A DNA stretch of 64,000 nucleotides from Verrucomicrobiaceae bacterium (lineage in GTDB: Bacteria > Verrucomicrobiota > Verrucomicrobiia > Verrucomicrobiales > Verrucomicrobiaceae): assembly GCA_019694165.1 (NCBI GenBank), contig JAIBCL010000012.1:62001-126000 (forward strand). The letters are read 5' to 3'. Position 1 is the stretch's first letter, and every line of letters starts with the position of its first letter. A program made the translations under genes and the position numbers. The notes under the pieces are model-generated. The model saw only the letters and a program-made list of their open reading frames with translations. It made no database searches and was not told where the DNA came from. Shown piece after piece: positions 26,074-33,975 of this stretch.

Positions 26074-27297
26074 TCACTCGCCCACGCACCACAGGAACTC
26101 CTGCCGCGTCGGGCTTGTCTTCGCGGCACGGATGAAGAGGCGGTTGTCGCAGATCGCGGGCGTGCTGAAGCATTCTTCACCGAGCTGATTCTGGCCGAGC
26201 ATTTCAAACTTCTGCGGCGTGGCTTCGAAGACGGAGGTGACACCGCCTTTGCTCGTCACGTAGATGCGTGAGTCGGCCATGACGGGCGAGCCGTAGAACT
26301 CGCGATCCACCTTCTCATTCCATAGCTCTTTGCCGGTCGCGGCTTCCCAGCACACGGCGCGGCCGGCATCGCCGACACCGAAGAGGTGACCGCTCTTCAC
26401 GATCATCGTGGGCACATAGGTGCGGGTCGGGTTCTCCCAGGTGATCTTGCCCGAGCCATCGGCTTCCATCGCCATCGTGTGATTCTTCGGATAGCCGCCG
26501 CCGAGGAAGATACGCGCACCATCGGTGACAGCAGTGACCACGGTTTCCTCCGTGCTGCCGTCAAAGCTCCACAACTTCTTGCCCGTGAGCGGATCGAAAC
26601 TCTCCACCTTCTTGCAGCCCGCGAGCACGGCCTGCGTTTTGCCCGCGGCGTTCACGACCGCAGGCGTCGCGTAGTTTGCCACGGGCGGACGATCCTGCTG
26701 CCACACAATCTCACCAGTCGCCTTGTTCAGGCCGGACATCTTGCCGCCACCGCGATGATCCGCTGACACGAGCACAATGTTTTGATACACAACGGGCGAC
26801 GACCCAAAGCCCTGATGCACCTGAAAGTCGCACACGCGACGCTGCCACAGTTGCTTGCCCTCGAAGTCGAGCGCGGTGGTGAAGATCGCGTTGTCGTTGA
26901 GGAAGTTCACGAACAAGCGCTCGCCATCGCTCACCACATCCGACGAGGCCTGCGACGAATTGCGATGGCCCTTCGTGTTGAGATTGCCGTGATGCACCGC
27001 CGTCTCCCACAGCTTCTTGCCTGTCGCGCGATCAAAGCACAGCACCAGCTGATCCTCCGTCTCCATGTCCGCCGTGGCGAGATACACATGCGTGCCCACG
27101 ACTGTCGGCGAGCCATGCCCGCGACCACGCACCTCCGCCTTCCAGATCACATGCTCGCTCTCGCTCCACTTCACCGGCAGCTTTTGTCCTGAAGCTGCGA
27201 TTCCATCCGCCGTTGGTCCACGCCACGCAGGCCAGTCGGCGGCGATGAGCGATGTTGTGACGAGGGATGCAGTGCAAAGTAGAGCGCGGATGTTCAT
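26074..27297 (-). CDS. Secreted PQQ-type (PQQ_2) beta-propeller protein
   Basis: 407 residues from the ATG at 27297; the signal peptide is about 19 residues. The protein opens with DWPAWRGPTADG, the typical start of planctomycete/verrucomicrobial PQQ-like propellers. Repeated blade ends such as ATGKKLWET, ATGEIVWQQD, LTGKKLWSF and ATGKELWNE follow. No Cys-Cys pair or calcium site of true quinoprotein dehydrogenases is evident, so it is likely a non-enzymatic or BamB-like propeller. It is the first gene of the minus-strand carbohydrate series. Confidence 0.85.
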   Translation of the reverse strand: MNIRALLCTASLVTTSLIAADWPAWRGPTADGIAASGQKLPVKWSESEHVIWKAEVRGRGHGSPTVVGTHVYLATADMETEDQLVLCFDRATGKKLWETAVHHGNLNTKGHRNSSQASSDVVSDGERLFVNFLNDNAIFTTALDFEGKQLWQRRVCDFQVHQGFGSSPVVYQNIVLVSADHRGGGKMSGLNKATGEIVWQQDRPPVANYATPAVVNAAGKTQAVLAGCKKVESFDPLTGKKLWSFDGSTEETVVTAVTDGARIFLGGGYPKNHTMAMEADGSGKITWENPTRTYVPTMIVKSGHLFGVGDAGRAVCWEAATGKELWNEKVDREFYGSPVMADSRIYVTSKGGVTSVFEATPQKFEMLGQNQLGEECFSTPAICDNRLFIRAAKTSPTRQEFLWCVGE

Positions 27298-27453
27298 GAG
27301 AGCCGGATTACGCCGCACGGGCTGTCGGACTGTCAGCAGAGAGTCACGGTGCACGTTCTTTCCGGCTCCGGGCATAGCCAAGGCATTCCAGATCCGGCGG
27401 GGCAGGGGAGGCGGGATGACGGCCGGGAGATTGCGCTCGCGGCCCGGGATCGT

Positions 27454-28503
27454 TCAGCTCGCCCCCAGTGTCGCGGCAGCCTCGCGCAGCAGTTGGTTGG
27501 TCGTATCCCAGTCGATGCACGCATCGGTGATGGACTGGCCGCGCACCAGTTTGTCGGGCGGCTGTGGGAATTTCTGGCTGCCGCCCACGAGGTTGCTCTC
27601 GAGCATGGCGCCGATGATGGACACGTCACCGGCCGCTCGCTGGCGCACGATTTCACGGAAGACGGCGGGCATGCGGTTGTGGTCCTTCGCGCAGTTGCCG
27701 TGGCTGGCATCGATCATGATCGCAGGCTTGACCTTGGCCGCGATGAGCGCGTCCCGCGTCTCCATCACATTGTCGGCGCCGTAGTTCGGGCCGTCATCGC
27801 CGCCGCGCAGGATGATGTGGCAGTCCGGATTGCCGCGGGTGGTGACGGCGGAGGCCACGCCGTCATCGCTCACACCCAGGAAGGTCTGCGGCTGCATGGC
27901 GGCCTTGATCGCATTGATGGCGGGCACGACATGGCCGAACGTGCCATTCTTGAACCCCAGCGGCATCGAAAGGCCGCTGGCCATCTGCCGGTGCGTCTGG
28001 GACTCCGTCGTGCGTGCGCCGATGGCGGACCACGAGATGAGATCGGCGATGTATTGTGGCGTGATGGGATCGAGAAGTTCGGTTGCCGTGGGCAGGCCGG
28101 CATCGATCACATCACGCAGGATGCGCCGCGCGAGGCGCAGGCCCTCGGGGATGTCACAGGTACCGTCGAGGTGCGGGTCCATGATCAGGCCCTTCCAGCC
28201 GACGGTGGTGCGCGGCTTTTCAAAATACACGCGCATGACGATGCAGAGCCGGTCCTTCAGCTCCGCAGCCACCTTCGCCAGCCTCGCTGCGTACTCGATT
28301 CCGGCTTCGGGATCGTGGATCGAGCACGGCCCCACCACGACGAGGAACCGGCTGTCATCACCAAAAATGATCTCGCGAATTTCACGGCGCGTCTCGGCGA
28401 TGAATGCTGCCTGCTTCTCCGTCGGCGCGATCTCGGCGCGCAGGAGCTTCGGCGCTGGAAGCGCGATGTTGGAGGCGATGTGGAGGTCCGAGACTTTTTC
28501 CAT
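27454..28503 (-). CDS. aroG: 3-deoxy-7-phosphoheptulonate (DAHP) synthase, class I
   Basis: 349 residues, the size of the E. coli AroF/G/H enzymes. Hallmarks are VVVGPCSIHDPEAG, RVYFEKPRTTVGWKG, PTATELLDPITPQY, WSAIGARTTESQTHR, GFKNGTFG, RGGDDGPNY and MIDASHGNCAKDH. It condenses PEP and erythrose-4-phosphate, the first step of aromatic amino acid synthesis. The N-terminal residues include an allosteric-type segment; which amino acid inhibits it cannot be told, and the symbol aroG stands for the family. It is not in an evident operon with other aro genes. Confidence 0.93.
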   Translation of the reverse strand: MEKVSDLHIASNIALPAPKLLRAEIAPTEKQAAFIAETRREIREIIFGDDSRFLVVVGPCSIHDPEAGIEYAARLAKVAAELKDRLCIVMRVYFEKPRTTVGWKGLIMDPHLDGTCDIPEGLRLARRILRDVIDAGLPTATELLDPITPQYIADLISWSAIGARTTESQTHRQMASGLSMPLGFKNGTFGHVVPAINAIKAAMQPQTFLGVSDDGVASAVTTRGNPDCHIILRGGDDGPNYGADNVMETRDALIAAKVKPAIMIDASHGNCAKDHNRMPAVFREIVRQRAAGDVSIIGAMLESNLVGGSQKFPQPPDKLVRGQSITDACIDWDTTNQLLREAAATLGAS

Positions 28504-28524
28504 GGCGGGGGTGATGTCGTCGAG

Positions 28525-29145
28525 TTACGGCAGGAGCGGCCCGCGTGCAAGCCGCACGGCCTCCTCCGGTGTGTTCACATTTGCGAACAAGGCTTCGTCC
28601 GCGTCATGAAACGGCTCGACCTCGCAGAGTCCGGCGTCCGTGATTTGCCCGAGAACCGGTTGGAGCGCGAGGTGCCGCCCGGCCAGCGCGGCCTCAAAAA
28701 ACGGCAGCGCGCTCCGGCCATACACCGCTGCCAGCGCCTCGAAGCCATGCGGCCCGCGGAACACCCGGCTGCGTCCTTCACTCACCCGCGAGAGCAACCG
28801 CTCGCGCATGAATCCGGCGGTCATCGCGGGCATGTCCACCGCCAGCACCAGCAGCGGCCCGGAGACCAGGCGAAGGCAGCGCGTGATCGCTCCCAGCGGC
28901 CCGTCTTCGTCACCCGGCGGGTCGGCGACGAATACTGTCTCGCCGGGGGACACCTCGCGCACGCTTTCCAGATCGAGCCGCTGTTCGGTGCGCGAGGCGA
29001 TCAAAAGCCTCCGCGGTCCGAGCGCAGCCAGCTTCGCCGCCTGCACGATCCACAGCGGGCGGCCGCCGCATTCCAGCAACGCCTTGTCCCGACCCATGCG
29101 TGTGGAACGCCCGCCGGCGAGGAGTGCAGCGTCAAAGCCGGTCAT
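28525..29145 (-). CDS. mobA: Molybdenum cofactor guanylyltransferase (MobA-like)
   Basis: 206 residues from the ATG at 29145; a much longer upstream frame is Arg-rich and non-coding. The nucleotidyltransferase motif AALLAGGRSTRMGRDKALL is at the start, with PLGAI and the metal-binding VLAVDMPAM further on. It transfers GMP from GTP to molybdopterin-Mo. Some members instead make the cytidine form (MocA), and the sequence alone does not separate them. Its start overlaps the stop of the MOSC gene (TAATG), which supports a joint molybdenum-cofactor role. Confidence 0.85.
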   Translation of the reverse strand: MTGFDAALLAGGRSTRMGRDKALLECGGRPLWIVQAAKLAALGPRRLLIASRTEQRLDLESVREVSPGETVFVADPPGDEDGPLGAITRCLRLVSGPLLVLAVDMPAMTAGFMRERLLSRVSEGRSRVFRGPHGFEALAAVYGRSALPFFEAALAGRHLALQPVLGQITDAGLCEVEPFHDADEALFANVNTPEEAVRLARGPLLP

Positions 29146-29627
29146 TACGCAGCCTTCTGGAGGACCGTCCGGCTTCGCAGGGTGCCGTCGCCGAGAATGC
29201 GCGCGCGCAGGCCGCCGCGACCCCGCAGCGCGGCCTCGGCTCCATCTGCGACGGCGCGATTCATCCACAGGCACGGTCTGGCTTCTTCCGTTCCGATGAA
29301 GCGCACACCCTGCACCTCAAACTCGCGGCCGATGAGCGAGTTCAAGTCCACGCCGCGAGTGATGATGTTCCGCCGATAAACGTGCGGCTCAAGGTCGTGG
29401 AGCGAGAACTGCTCGATCATCGCCTCGTGCGTCTCGAAGGCGAAAAACGTGACCTGGCCTTTGTAGTCCGGCTTGTGATCGAAGTAGCGGTCGCCGCGCA
29501 AGCCACGGCCCGCGACGCATTCGACCGCCGGCACCTCGATCATCGGATGATCTGCCGGCTCCTGTCCATGGCGTCCGGCAAAGCTGTGGGCGGGCGAAAT
29601 GAAGATGTGGAGGATTCCGAGTTCCAT
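29145..29627 (-). CDS. MOSC domain protein
   Basis: 160 residues from the ATG at 29627; a start at 29645 adds six residues. MOSC features seen are GILHIFISPAHSF, VECVAGRGLRGDRYFD with the usual Gly-Asp-Arg, RRNIITRGVDLNSLIG, and the conserved Cys in EARPCLWM. MOSC domains bind molybdenum cofactor or a sulfur carried on the Cys. The gene is translationally coupled to mobA. Transfer of the cofactor to a dependent enzyme is the inferred role. Confidence 0.85.
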   Translation of the reverse strand: MELGILHIFISPAHSFAGRHGQEPADHPMIEVPAVECVAGRGLRGDRYFDHKPDYKGQVTFFAFETHEAMIEQFSLHDLEPHVYRRNIITRGVDLNSLIGREFEVQGVRFIGTEEARPCLWMNRAVADGAEAALRGRGGLRARILGDGTLRSRTVLQKAA

Positions 29628-29697
29628 CGCTGACAGCATAATCACGAAGCGCGAACGTGCTGGGAAGATTTCGCCACATAACGCAACGGGTGCGGAA

Positions 29698-32343
29698 TCA
29701 GTTGCCGGCCTCGGTCGTCAGCGGTGTGATGTCGAATGTGGCTTCGCGTGGTACGAGCTGAACACCGGCTAACGCCGTCACATACTTCAGTGCTTCGGTG
29801 AGCGGCACTTGCTTCAGATCGAGCGTGAGCTTCGCCGGACTCTTCGCCGCGTCGCCGACGAGGACGATGTTGATGCCTTTCTTCTCCGGATCGACCTCCT
29901 TCGACTTCACGCGGAAGAACTCGACGGCTTCCGTCAGCGTCGCGTCGCGAAAGCTCACGGTTGGAAACACAATCTTCTCGGCGCTCTGAACAATGGCGGG
30001 CTTCGGTGGTTCGGTGGCGATGCCGTGCCGCTGCAAGATGGCATCCACCTTCCGCAGTTCTTTCGGGACGTTTTTCACGGTGAGTTTCGCCGTCTTCTCG
30101 TCAAACGACGCGGTCGCGCCTTCGCCAAAGACGACCGACTGCGCGGCGAGCCATTTCTTCGCATCGGTCTCGCCGCCCATGAGTTTCGCGGTCGTTTGAT
30201 AGACACGGGTGAACATCTCCATGCCCTCTGGTTCGCCGATCGGTCGCACGATGGCCGCGTAACTTTCCCAGACGAGTTCCATCCCGGCGAGTTCGCTCGT
30301 GTAGCGCAGCGCCTCGTTCAAGGGCACATCACGCAGACTCAGCGTGATCGACGCGGTGCTCGGCGGATCATTCTTGAGGATGATGTTCAAGCCTTGCTTC
30401 GCGGGATCGGCGTCACGCGACTTCGTGCGCAGAAACTCAATCGCCTCGGTCAGTTTTGCGTCTTTAAAATCGACGGCGGGCAGCACGATGCGGCGTGCCC
30501 GCTGCAAGAGCGTTTGATCGGGTGGATTTGCGGCAGCGGGAGCGGCGCCAACTTTTGGCCCGTCGGCCCTCGCTTCGCCCGCACTGATGAGGACCCAAAC
30601 TTGACCGTGTCCGGGCTTCTTCTGGCCGCTCGTGTATTTCAAAGCTGCGACGATCCACTCGTCGGGCTTCAGGCTGGCCTTCCCCTCCCACTTCTGAGTC
30701 GTGAATTGGGGCACCAGCACTTCGTCCGGCTTCCGCTCGATGCCCGCCATCGCAGCTTCATACCGGTCCTTGGCACCGGCATTGAGCGCCCGCCGTTCGG
30801 CTGATGCACCGGAATCTGTGATCGCGAGTGATGCGGGATCGATCACGCGCCACACGCCATGTTTGTCTTGCTGCATGTTGGTCGGGCCGGCCTTGGAGTA
30901 GCCCTGAAATTCATTCACCCGTGCGGTCGGACGGAGGCTCATTTGTTTGCCTGACCAGTCCGCCGTCACGTCGAGGAGCACGCCGAGCGGCATCATCTCA
31001 AAGGTCTTCGGCGTCAGCACGGGGGTGGGCGATTTCGATGCGGCATCCGGCTCCTTCGTGAACTCCGCGGGATACACGAACTCGCGAACAACCTGCACGG
31101 ACGCGGCTTGCCCGGGCTTCGTGGTGACGCTCGGGGCCGAGAGCATGTCCACGTCCTTCTTTTGTGCCAGCCGTCGCATCAGCGCATCCATCGCGGATGC
31201 GTCGAGGGTCATCGTCCTGCCGCTTTGCCACTGCCGTACGACTTCATCACGGAGCGCCGCACTGTCGTCCGCGATCTCGATGAATTTCGCCCGCACTGTG
31301 ATCGGGCGGCCGCCGTGATCTTCGGCCGCGCGTGCGCCGAGCGAGAGACACGCGGCGACCACAAGCGTGGTGCAAATGGCGGCTGTCAATCTGTCGCTGG
31401 TCCGCGCCTCAGCGCGGCTCACCGCCGCATTCACGACACCGCGCAAACGTGTCTCCAAGCCAGACGGCATCGCCATCACCAGCGCCGCCGCGCTTTGCAA
31501 ACGGCCCAACCGCGCCGCCTTTGCCACATTGAGAAGCTGAGTGGCATAGCGATTGGCATCCGTGCCGCCGCGAATGACGGCGTCGTCGCATGAGCGCTCC
31601 TGCTCGAGCCGCCACGCTTTCGCCGCCAGCCACACGAGCGGATGCGGCCACCACAGCGCGCAGACGAGCGTGCCGAGCCAGCGGCGTGCTGCGTCGTGAT
31701 GGGCAATGTGCGCCACTTCATGCTGCAACGCCGCGCGCAACTCATCATCACACCAAGTCTTCACGCAGGCAGGAAGCACGAGCACGGGGCGAAGCGTGCC
31801 CCACGTCATCGGGACGGCGACGCGACTGCTGATCACCGTCTCGATGCAACGACGGATGCCACGACCGGCCGCGAACTGCCCGACCAGTTCCTGCATGCGG
31901 GCATCGGCGGCGAAACCGTCGCTTCGCACGCGACGCAAGTGCCACGTGCCCGCCAGACGAAATGCCAGCACCAGCAAGGTGCCGCCGAGGTAGAACACGA
32001 TCGCCAAGTCTCCAGCACTCCAGGACCTGGACCACGCATCAGATGACCGCTGCTTTTGTGATGACCGTGCATTGCCCGGCGCTGCACGCGCGAATGGATC
32101 CGGTTTCAGTTCCGAAACCGGCGCAGGTGTCGTTTGCTTCACAACGACCACGGGCAATTTCAACGGTGGCTCGAGGAGCAAGCCGATTGGCAGCATGCTC
32201 ATCGTCAAAAAAACTGCGAGCCACGACAACGAGCGATGCGCCGCCGAGATGCGTCGCAGGATTGCGGCCACGGCGAATCCCAGCAGCAGCACACATGTGC
32301 CTTTGAGGGCCAGATCGAGCAAGGTGAGCCAGTCGGGTTTCAT
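29698..32343 (-). CDS. M56 (BlaR1-like) membrane peptidase with secretin-like and STN-like domains
   Basis: 881 residues from the ATG at 32343, in the same strand and order as a BlaI gene 17 bases upstream. Transmembrane helices lie at about 13-30, 40-58 and 112-130. The zinc peptidase motif HEVAH lies at 208-212, and another helix follows near residue 330-350. In BlaR1 the signal activates this peptidase, which relieves BlaI repression. Instead of a penicillin-binding domain the C-terminal part holds a secretin-like stretch (SAPSVTTKPGQAASVQV). It also has two related STN-like repeats, about 618-700 and 792-881, each with LTEAxEFxRxKSxxxDPxKxGxNI. These domains normally occur in secretins and TonB receptors, so the signal sensed is unknown. 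Confidence 0.8.
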   Translation of the reverse strand: MKPDWLTLLDLALKGTCVLLLGFAVAAILRRISAAHRSLSWLAVFLTMSMLPIGLLLEPPLKLPVVVVKQTTPAPVSELKPDPFARAAPGNARSSQKQRSSDAWSRSWSAGDLAIVFYLGGTLLVLAFRLAGTWHLRRVRSDGFAADARMQELVGQFAAGRGIRRCIETVISSRVAVPMTWGTLRPVLVLPACVKTWCDDELRAALQHEVAHIAHHDAARRWLGTLVCALWWPHPLVWLAAKAWRLEQERSCDDAVIRGGTDANRYATQLLNVAKAARLGRLQSAAALVMAMPSGLETRLRGVVNAAVSRAEARTSDRLTAAICTTLVVAACLSLGARAAEDHGGRPITVRAKFIEIADDSAALRDEVVRQWQSGRTMTLDASAMDALMRRLAQKKDVDMLSAPSVTTKPGQAASVQVVREFVYPAEFTKEPDAASKSPTPVLTPKTFEMMPLGVLLDVTADWSGKQMSLRPTARVNEFQGYSKAGPTNMQQDKHGVWRVIDPASLAITDSGASAERRALNAGAKDRYEAAMAGIERKPDEVLVPQFTTQKWEGKASLKPDEWIVAALKYTSGQKKPGHGQVWVLISAGEARADGPKVGAAPAAANPPDQTLLQRARRIVLPAVDFKDAKLTEAIEFLRTKSRDADPAKQGLNIILKNDPPSTASITLSLRDVPLNEALRYTSELAGMELVWESYAAIVRPIGEPEGMEMFTRVYQTTAKLMGGETDAKKWLAAQSVVFGEGATASFDEKTAKLTVKNVPKELRKVDAILQRHGIATEPPKPAIVQSAEKIVFPTVSFRDATLTEAVEFFRVKSKEVDPEKKGINIVLVGDAAKSPAKLTLDLKQVPLTEALKYVTALAGVQLVPREATFDITPLTTEAGN

Positions 32344-32360
32344 GATGGAATGAGTGAGGT

Positions 32361-32741
32361 TCAGGATTTGCGCGCCTGCTTGATGATGGACTCGAGGCGC
32401 TTGAGTTCGTCCGGAGCGAGCGCTCCGTCCTTCGCATCGACGAGCGCGGACACGGCGTTCGCCAGCGAGCCTTCGAAGAAGGTGTGAAGCACTTTTTTCA
32501 GCGCGGAACGGCTGGCCTTCTCGCGGGCGAGCGTTGGCACGAAGATGTAGCGCGGGCCGTCTTCGCGATGCCTGAGCAGGCCCTTCTTCTCCATCACGGC
32601 GAGCAGGGCGCGCACGGCTGAGTAGCTCGGGGCGTTTTCCATTCCCTCCATCACCTCGGCTGCGGTCGCCTCGCCTTTCGCGTGGATGACATCCATGATC
32701 TGCCGCTCGCGCCGGCTCAATTGCTCGTGTTTTCCTGCCAT
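32361..32741 (-). CDS. blaI: BlaI/MecI/CopY-family repressor
   Basis: 126 residues. The winged-helix DNA-binding part has LSRRERQIMDVIHAKGEATAAEV and the typical recognition region PSYSAVRALLAVMEKKGLL, then the wing HREDGPRYIFVP. A C-terminal dimerisation helix follows, with EGSLANAVSALV. It represses its own operon until cut or displaced after the M56 peptidase encoded just downstream is activated. Two palindromes at and upstream of its start codon are probable operators. Confidence 0.92.
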   Translation of the reverse strand: MAGKHEQLSRRERQIMDVIHAKGEATAAEVMEGMENAPSYSAVRALLAVMEKKGLLRHREDGPRYIFVPTLAREKASRSALKKVLHTFFEGSLANAVSALVDAKDGALAPDELKRLESIIKQARKS

Positions 32742-32758
32742 GCTGGTTTTCTAGCATG
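32739..32758. promoter_or_regulatory. Palindromic BlaI-type operator, site 1
   Basis: The 20-base sequence catgctggttttctagcatg has 8-bp arms with one mismatch about a 4-base centre, and it overlaps the blaI start codon (minus strand, 32741-32739). It shares the tgct-N8-agca form with site 2. Consistent with autorepression; not proven. Confidence 0.6.
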
Positions 32759-32785
32759 GAAGGCGGCCGGCGGGCAATCTCTTTC

Positions 32786-32801
32786 TGCTAAAAAATTAGC
32801 A
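32786..32801. promoter_or_regulatory. Palindromic BlaI-type operator, site 2
   Basis: The 16-base sequence tgctaaaaaattagca has perfect 6-bp arms about a 4-base centre, 45 bases from the centre of site 1. It lies in the divergent region between blaI and the Gfo/Idh gene, so it could affect either promoter. Confidence 0.6.
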
Positions 32802-32864
32802 CTCAGGTCGTAAGCCGCCGGAAACCCGCTGGAAATCGCGGCCAATCCGCGCCATGCATCGGCC

Positions 32865-33890
32865 ATGAGCACAGATAAAATCCGGATCGGCATCATCGGC
32901 GCGGGCGGCATCGTAAAGCAGCGGCATCTGCCGGGCCTGCGGGCGATTCCCGGCGTGGAGATCGTGGCGGTGTCGAATTCGTCCCTCGCCAGCGCGCAGG
33001 CTTTCTGCAAGGAGCACGCGCCGCAGGCAAGGGCGATCGAGCGCTGGGAAGACGTGGTCGATAACGAGGACGTCGATGTGGTCTGGGTCGGCGCGACGCC
33101 TTACATGCACTGCGACGCGACGATCTTTTCCCTGCAATGCGGCAAACATGTTTTTTGCCAGGCACGCATGGCGGCGAGCCTGCAGGAGGCGGAGCGGATG
33201 TGGGAGGCGTCGTTGAGTTTTCCCGACCGTGTGTCCGCCATCTGTCCCGCGCCACACGGCATGAAGGGCGGGGAGATGGTGAAGAAGCTGCTGGCTGACG
33301 GAGCGATCGGCGCGCCGCATCAGATGATGCTGCACAGCTTGAGCGATGCGTGGCTCGATCCCTCCGCGCCTGCGCACTGGCGCCAGCGGGTGGAGATCAG
33401 CGGCATCCAGATTCTCACGCTCGGGATTTTCGTCGAAGTGGTGCATCGCTGGCTCGGCGACATCACGGAAGTGACCGCGCGCGGCAAGGTGGTCTTTCCG
33501 CAGCGCGGCGACTACACGGTGGAGACGCCGGATTTCGTGAACGTGCTCTGCAAGTTCCGCGGCGGAGTGGAAGGTGTGATGCAGTTCAGCGGCGTGGCGG
33601 ACAATGCGCCGACGGACAAGCTCGTGATCTACGGCTCCGATGGATCGCTGAGCTATGATTTTGCCAGCGACGAGATTTTCCTCGGTCGTCGCGGCGAGAC
33701 ACCGACGTTGGTGCCGGTGCCGCCGGAGATGCAGCGAGGGTGGACGGTGGAAAAAGATTTCATCGCCGCCGTGCGAGACCCTTCAGCGCCGCGCCCAAAG
33801 CCTGATTTCACCGAAGGCATCCGCTACATGCGCGTGGTGGATGCCGTGTGGGATTCCTTGGCTGGCGCGGTGACGGCAAAGATCCGCTGA
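32865..33890 (+). CDS. Gfo/Idh/MocA-family oxidoreductase
   Basis: 341 residues. An N-terminal Rossmann domain has IGIIGAGGIVKQRHLPGL and KHVFCQARMA, the last being a variant of the usual EKP segment in which Glu-Lys-Pro is replaced by Cys-Gln-Ala. A C-terminal alpha/beta domain follows. Members oxidise or reduce sugars and cyclitols with NAD(P). The loss of the EKP lysine, which usually serves in catalysis or cofactor binding, is odd and could mean altered activity. It is divergent from blaI and precedes two sulfatase genes. Confidence 0.85.
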   Translation: MSTDKIRIGIIGAGGIVKQRHLPGLRAIPGVEIVAVSNSSLASAQAFCKEHAPQARAIERWEDVVDNEDVDVVWVGATPYMHCDATIFSLQCGKHVFCQARMAASLQEAERMWEASLSFPDRVSAICPAPHGMKGGEMVKKLLADGAIGAPHQMMLHSLSDAWLDPSAPAHWRQRVEISGIQILTLGIFVEVVHRWLGDITEVTARGKVVFPQRGDYTVETPDFVNVLCKFRGGVEGVMQFSGVADNAPTDKLVIYGSDGSLSYDFASDEIFLGRRGETPTLVPVPPEMQRGWTVEKDFIAAVRDPSAPRPKPDFTEGIRYMRVVDAVWDSLAGAVTAKIR

Positions 33891-33975
33891 ACCCGCCTGC
33901 CATCTTCTCCTGTCAGGTGCAATTCCCACTTGAGGCCGGGCCGATTGTGAGCACTCAAGTCCGCGCCCGACACCG

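Noticed and set aside
27349-29379. A 676-codon plus-strand open frame opposite DAHP synthase and MobA
   Set aside because: Both minus-strand genes are certain by motif; the opposite frame carries nothing recognisable.
29698-32757. A single continuous frame through the M56 gene and the BlaI region
   Set aside because: BlaI reads in a different frame with its own motifs, and the M56 protein starts properly at 32343. The extra 138 residues are the out-of-frame BlaI region.
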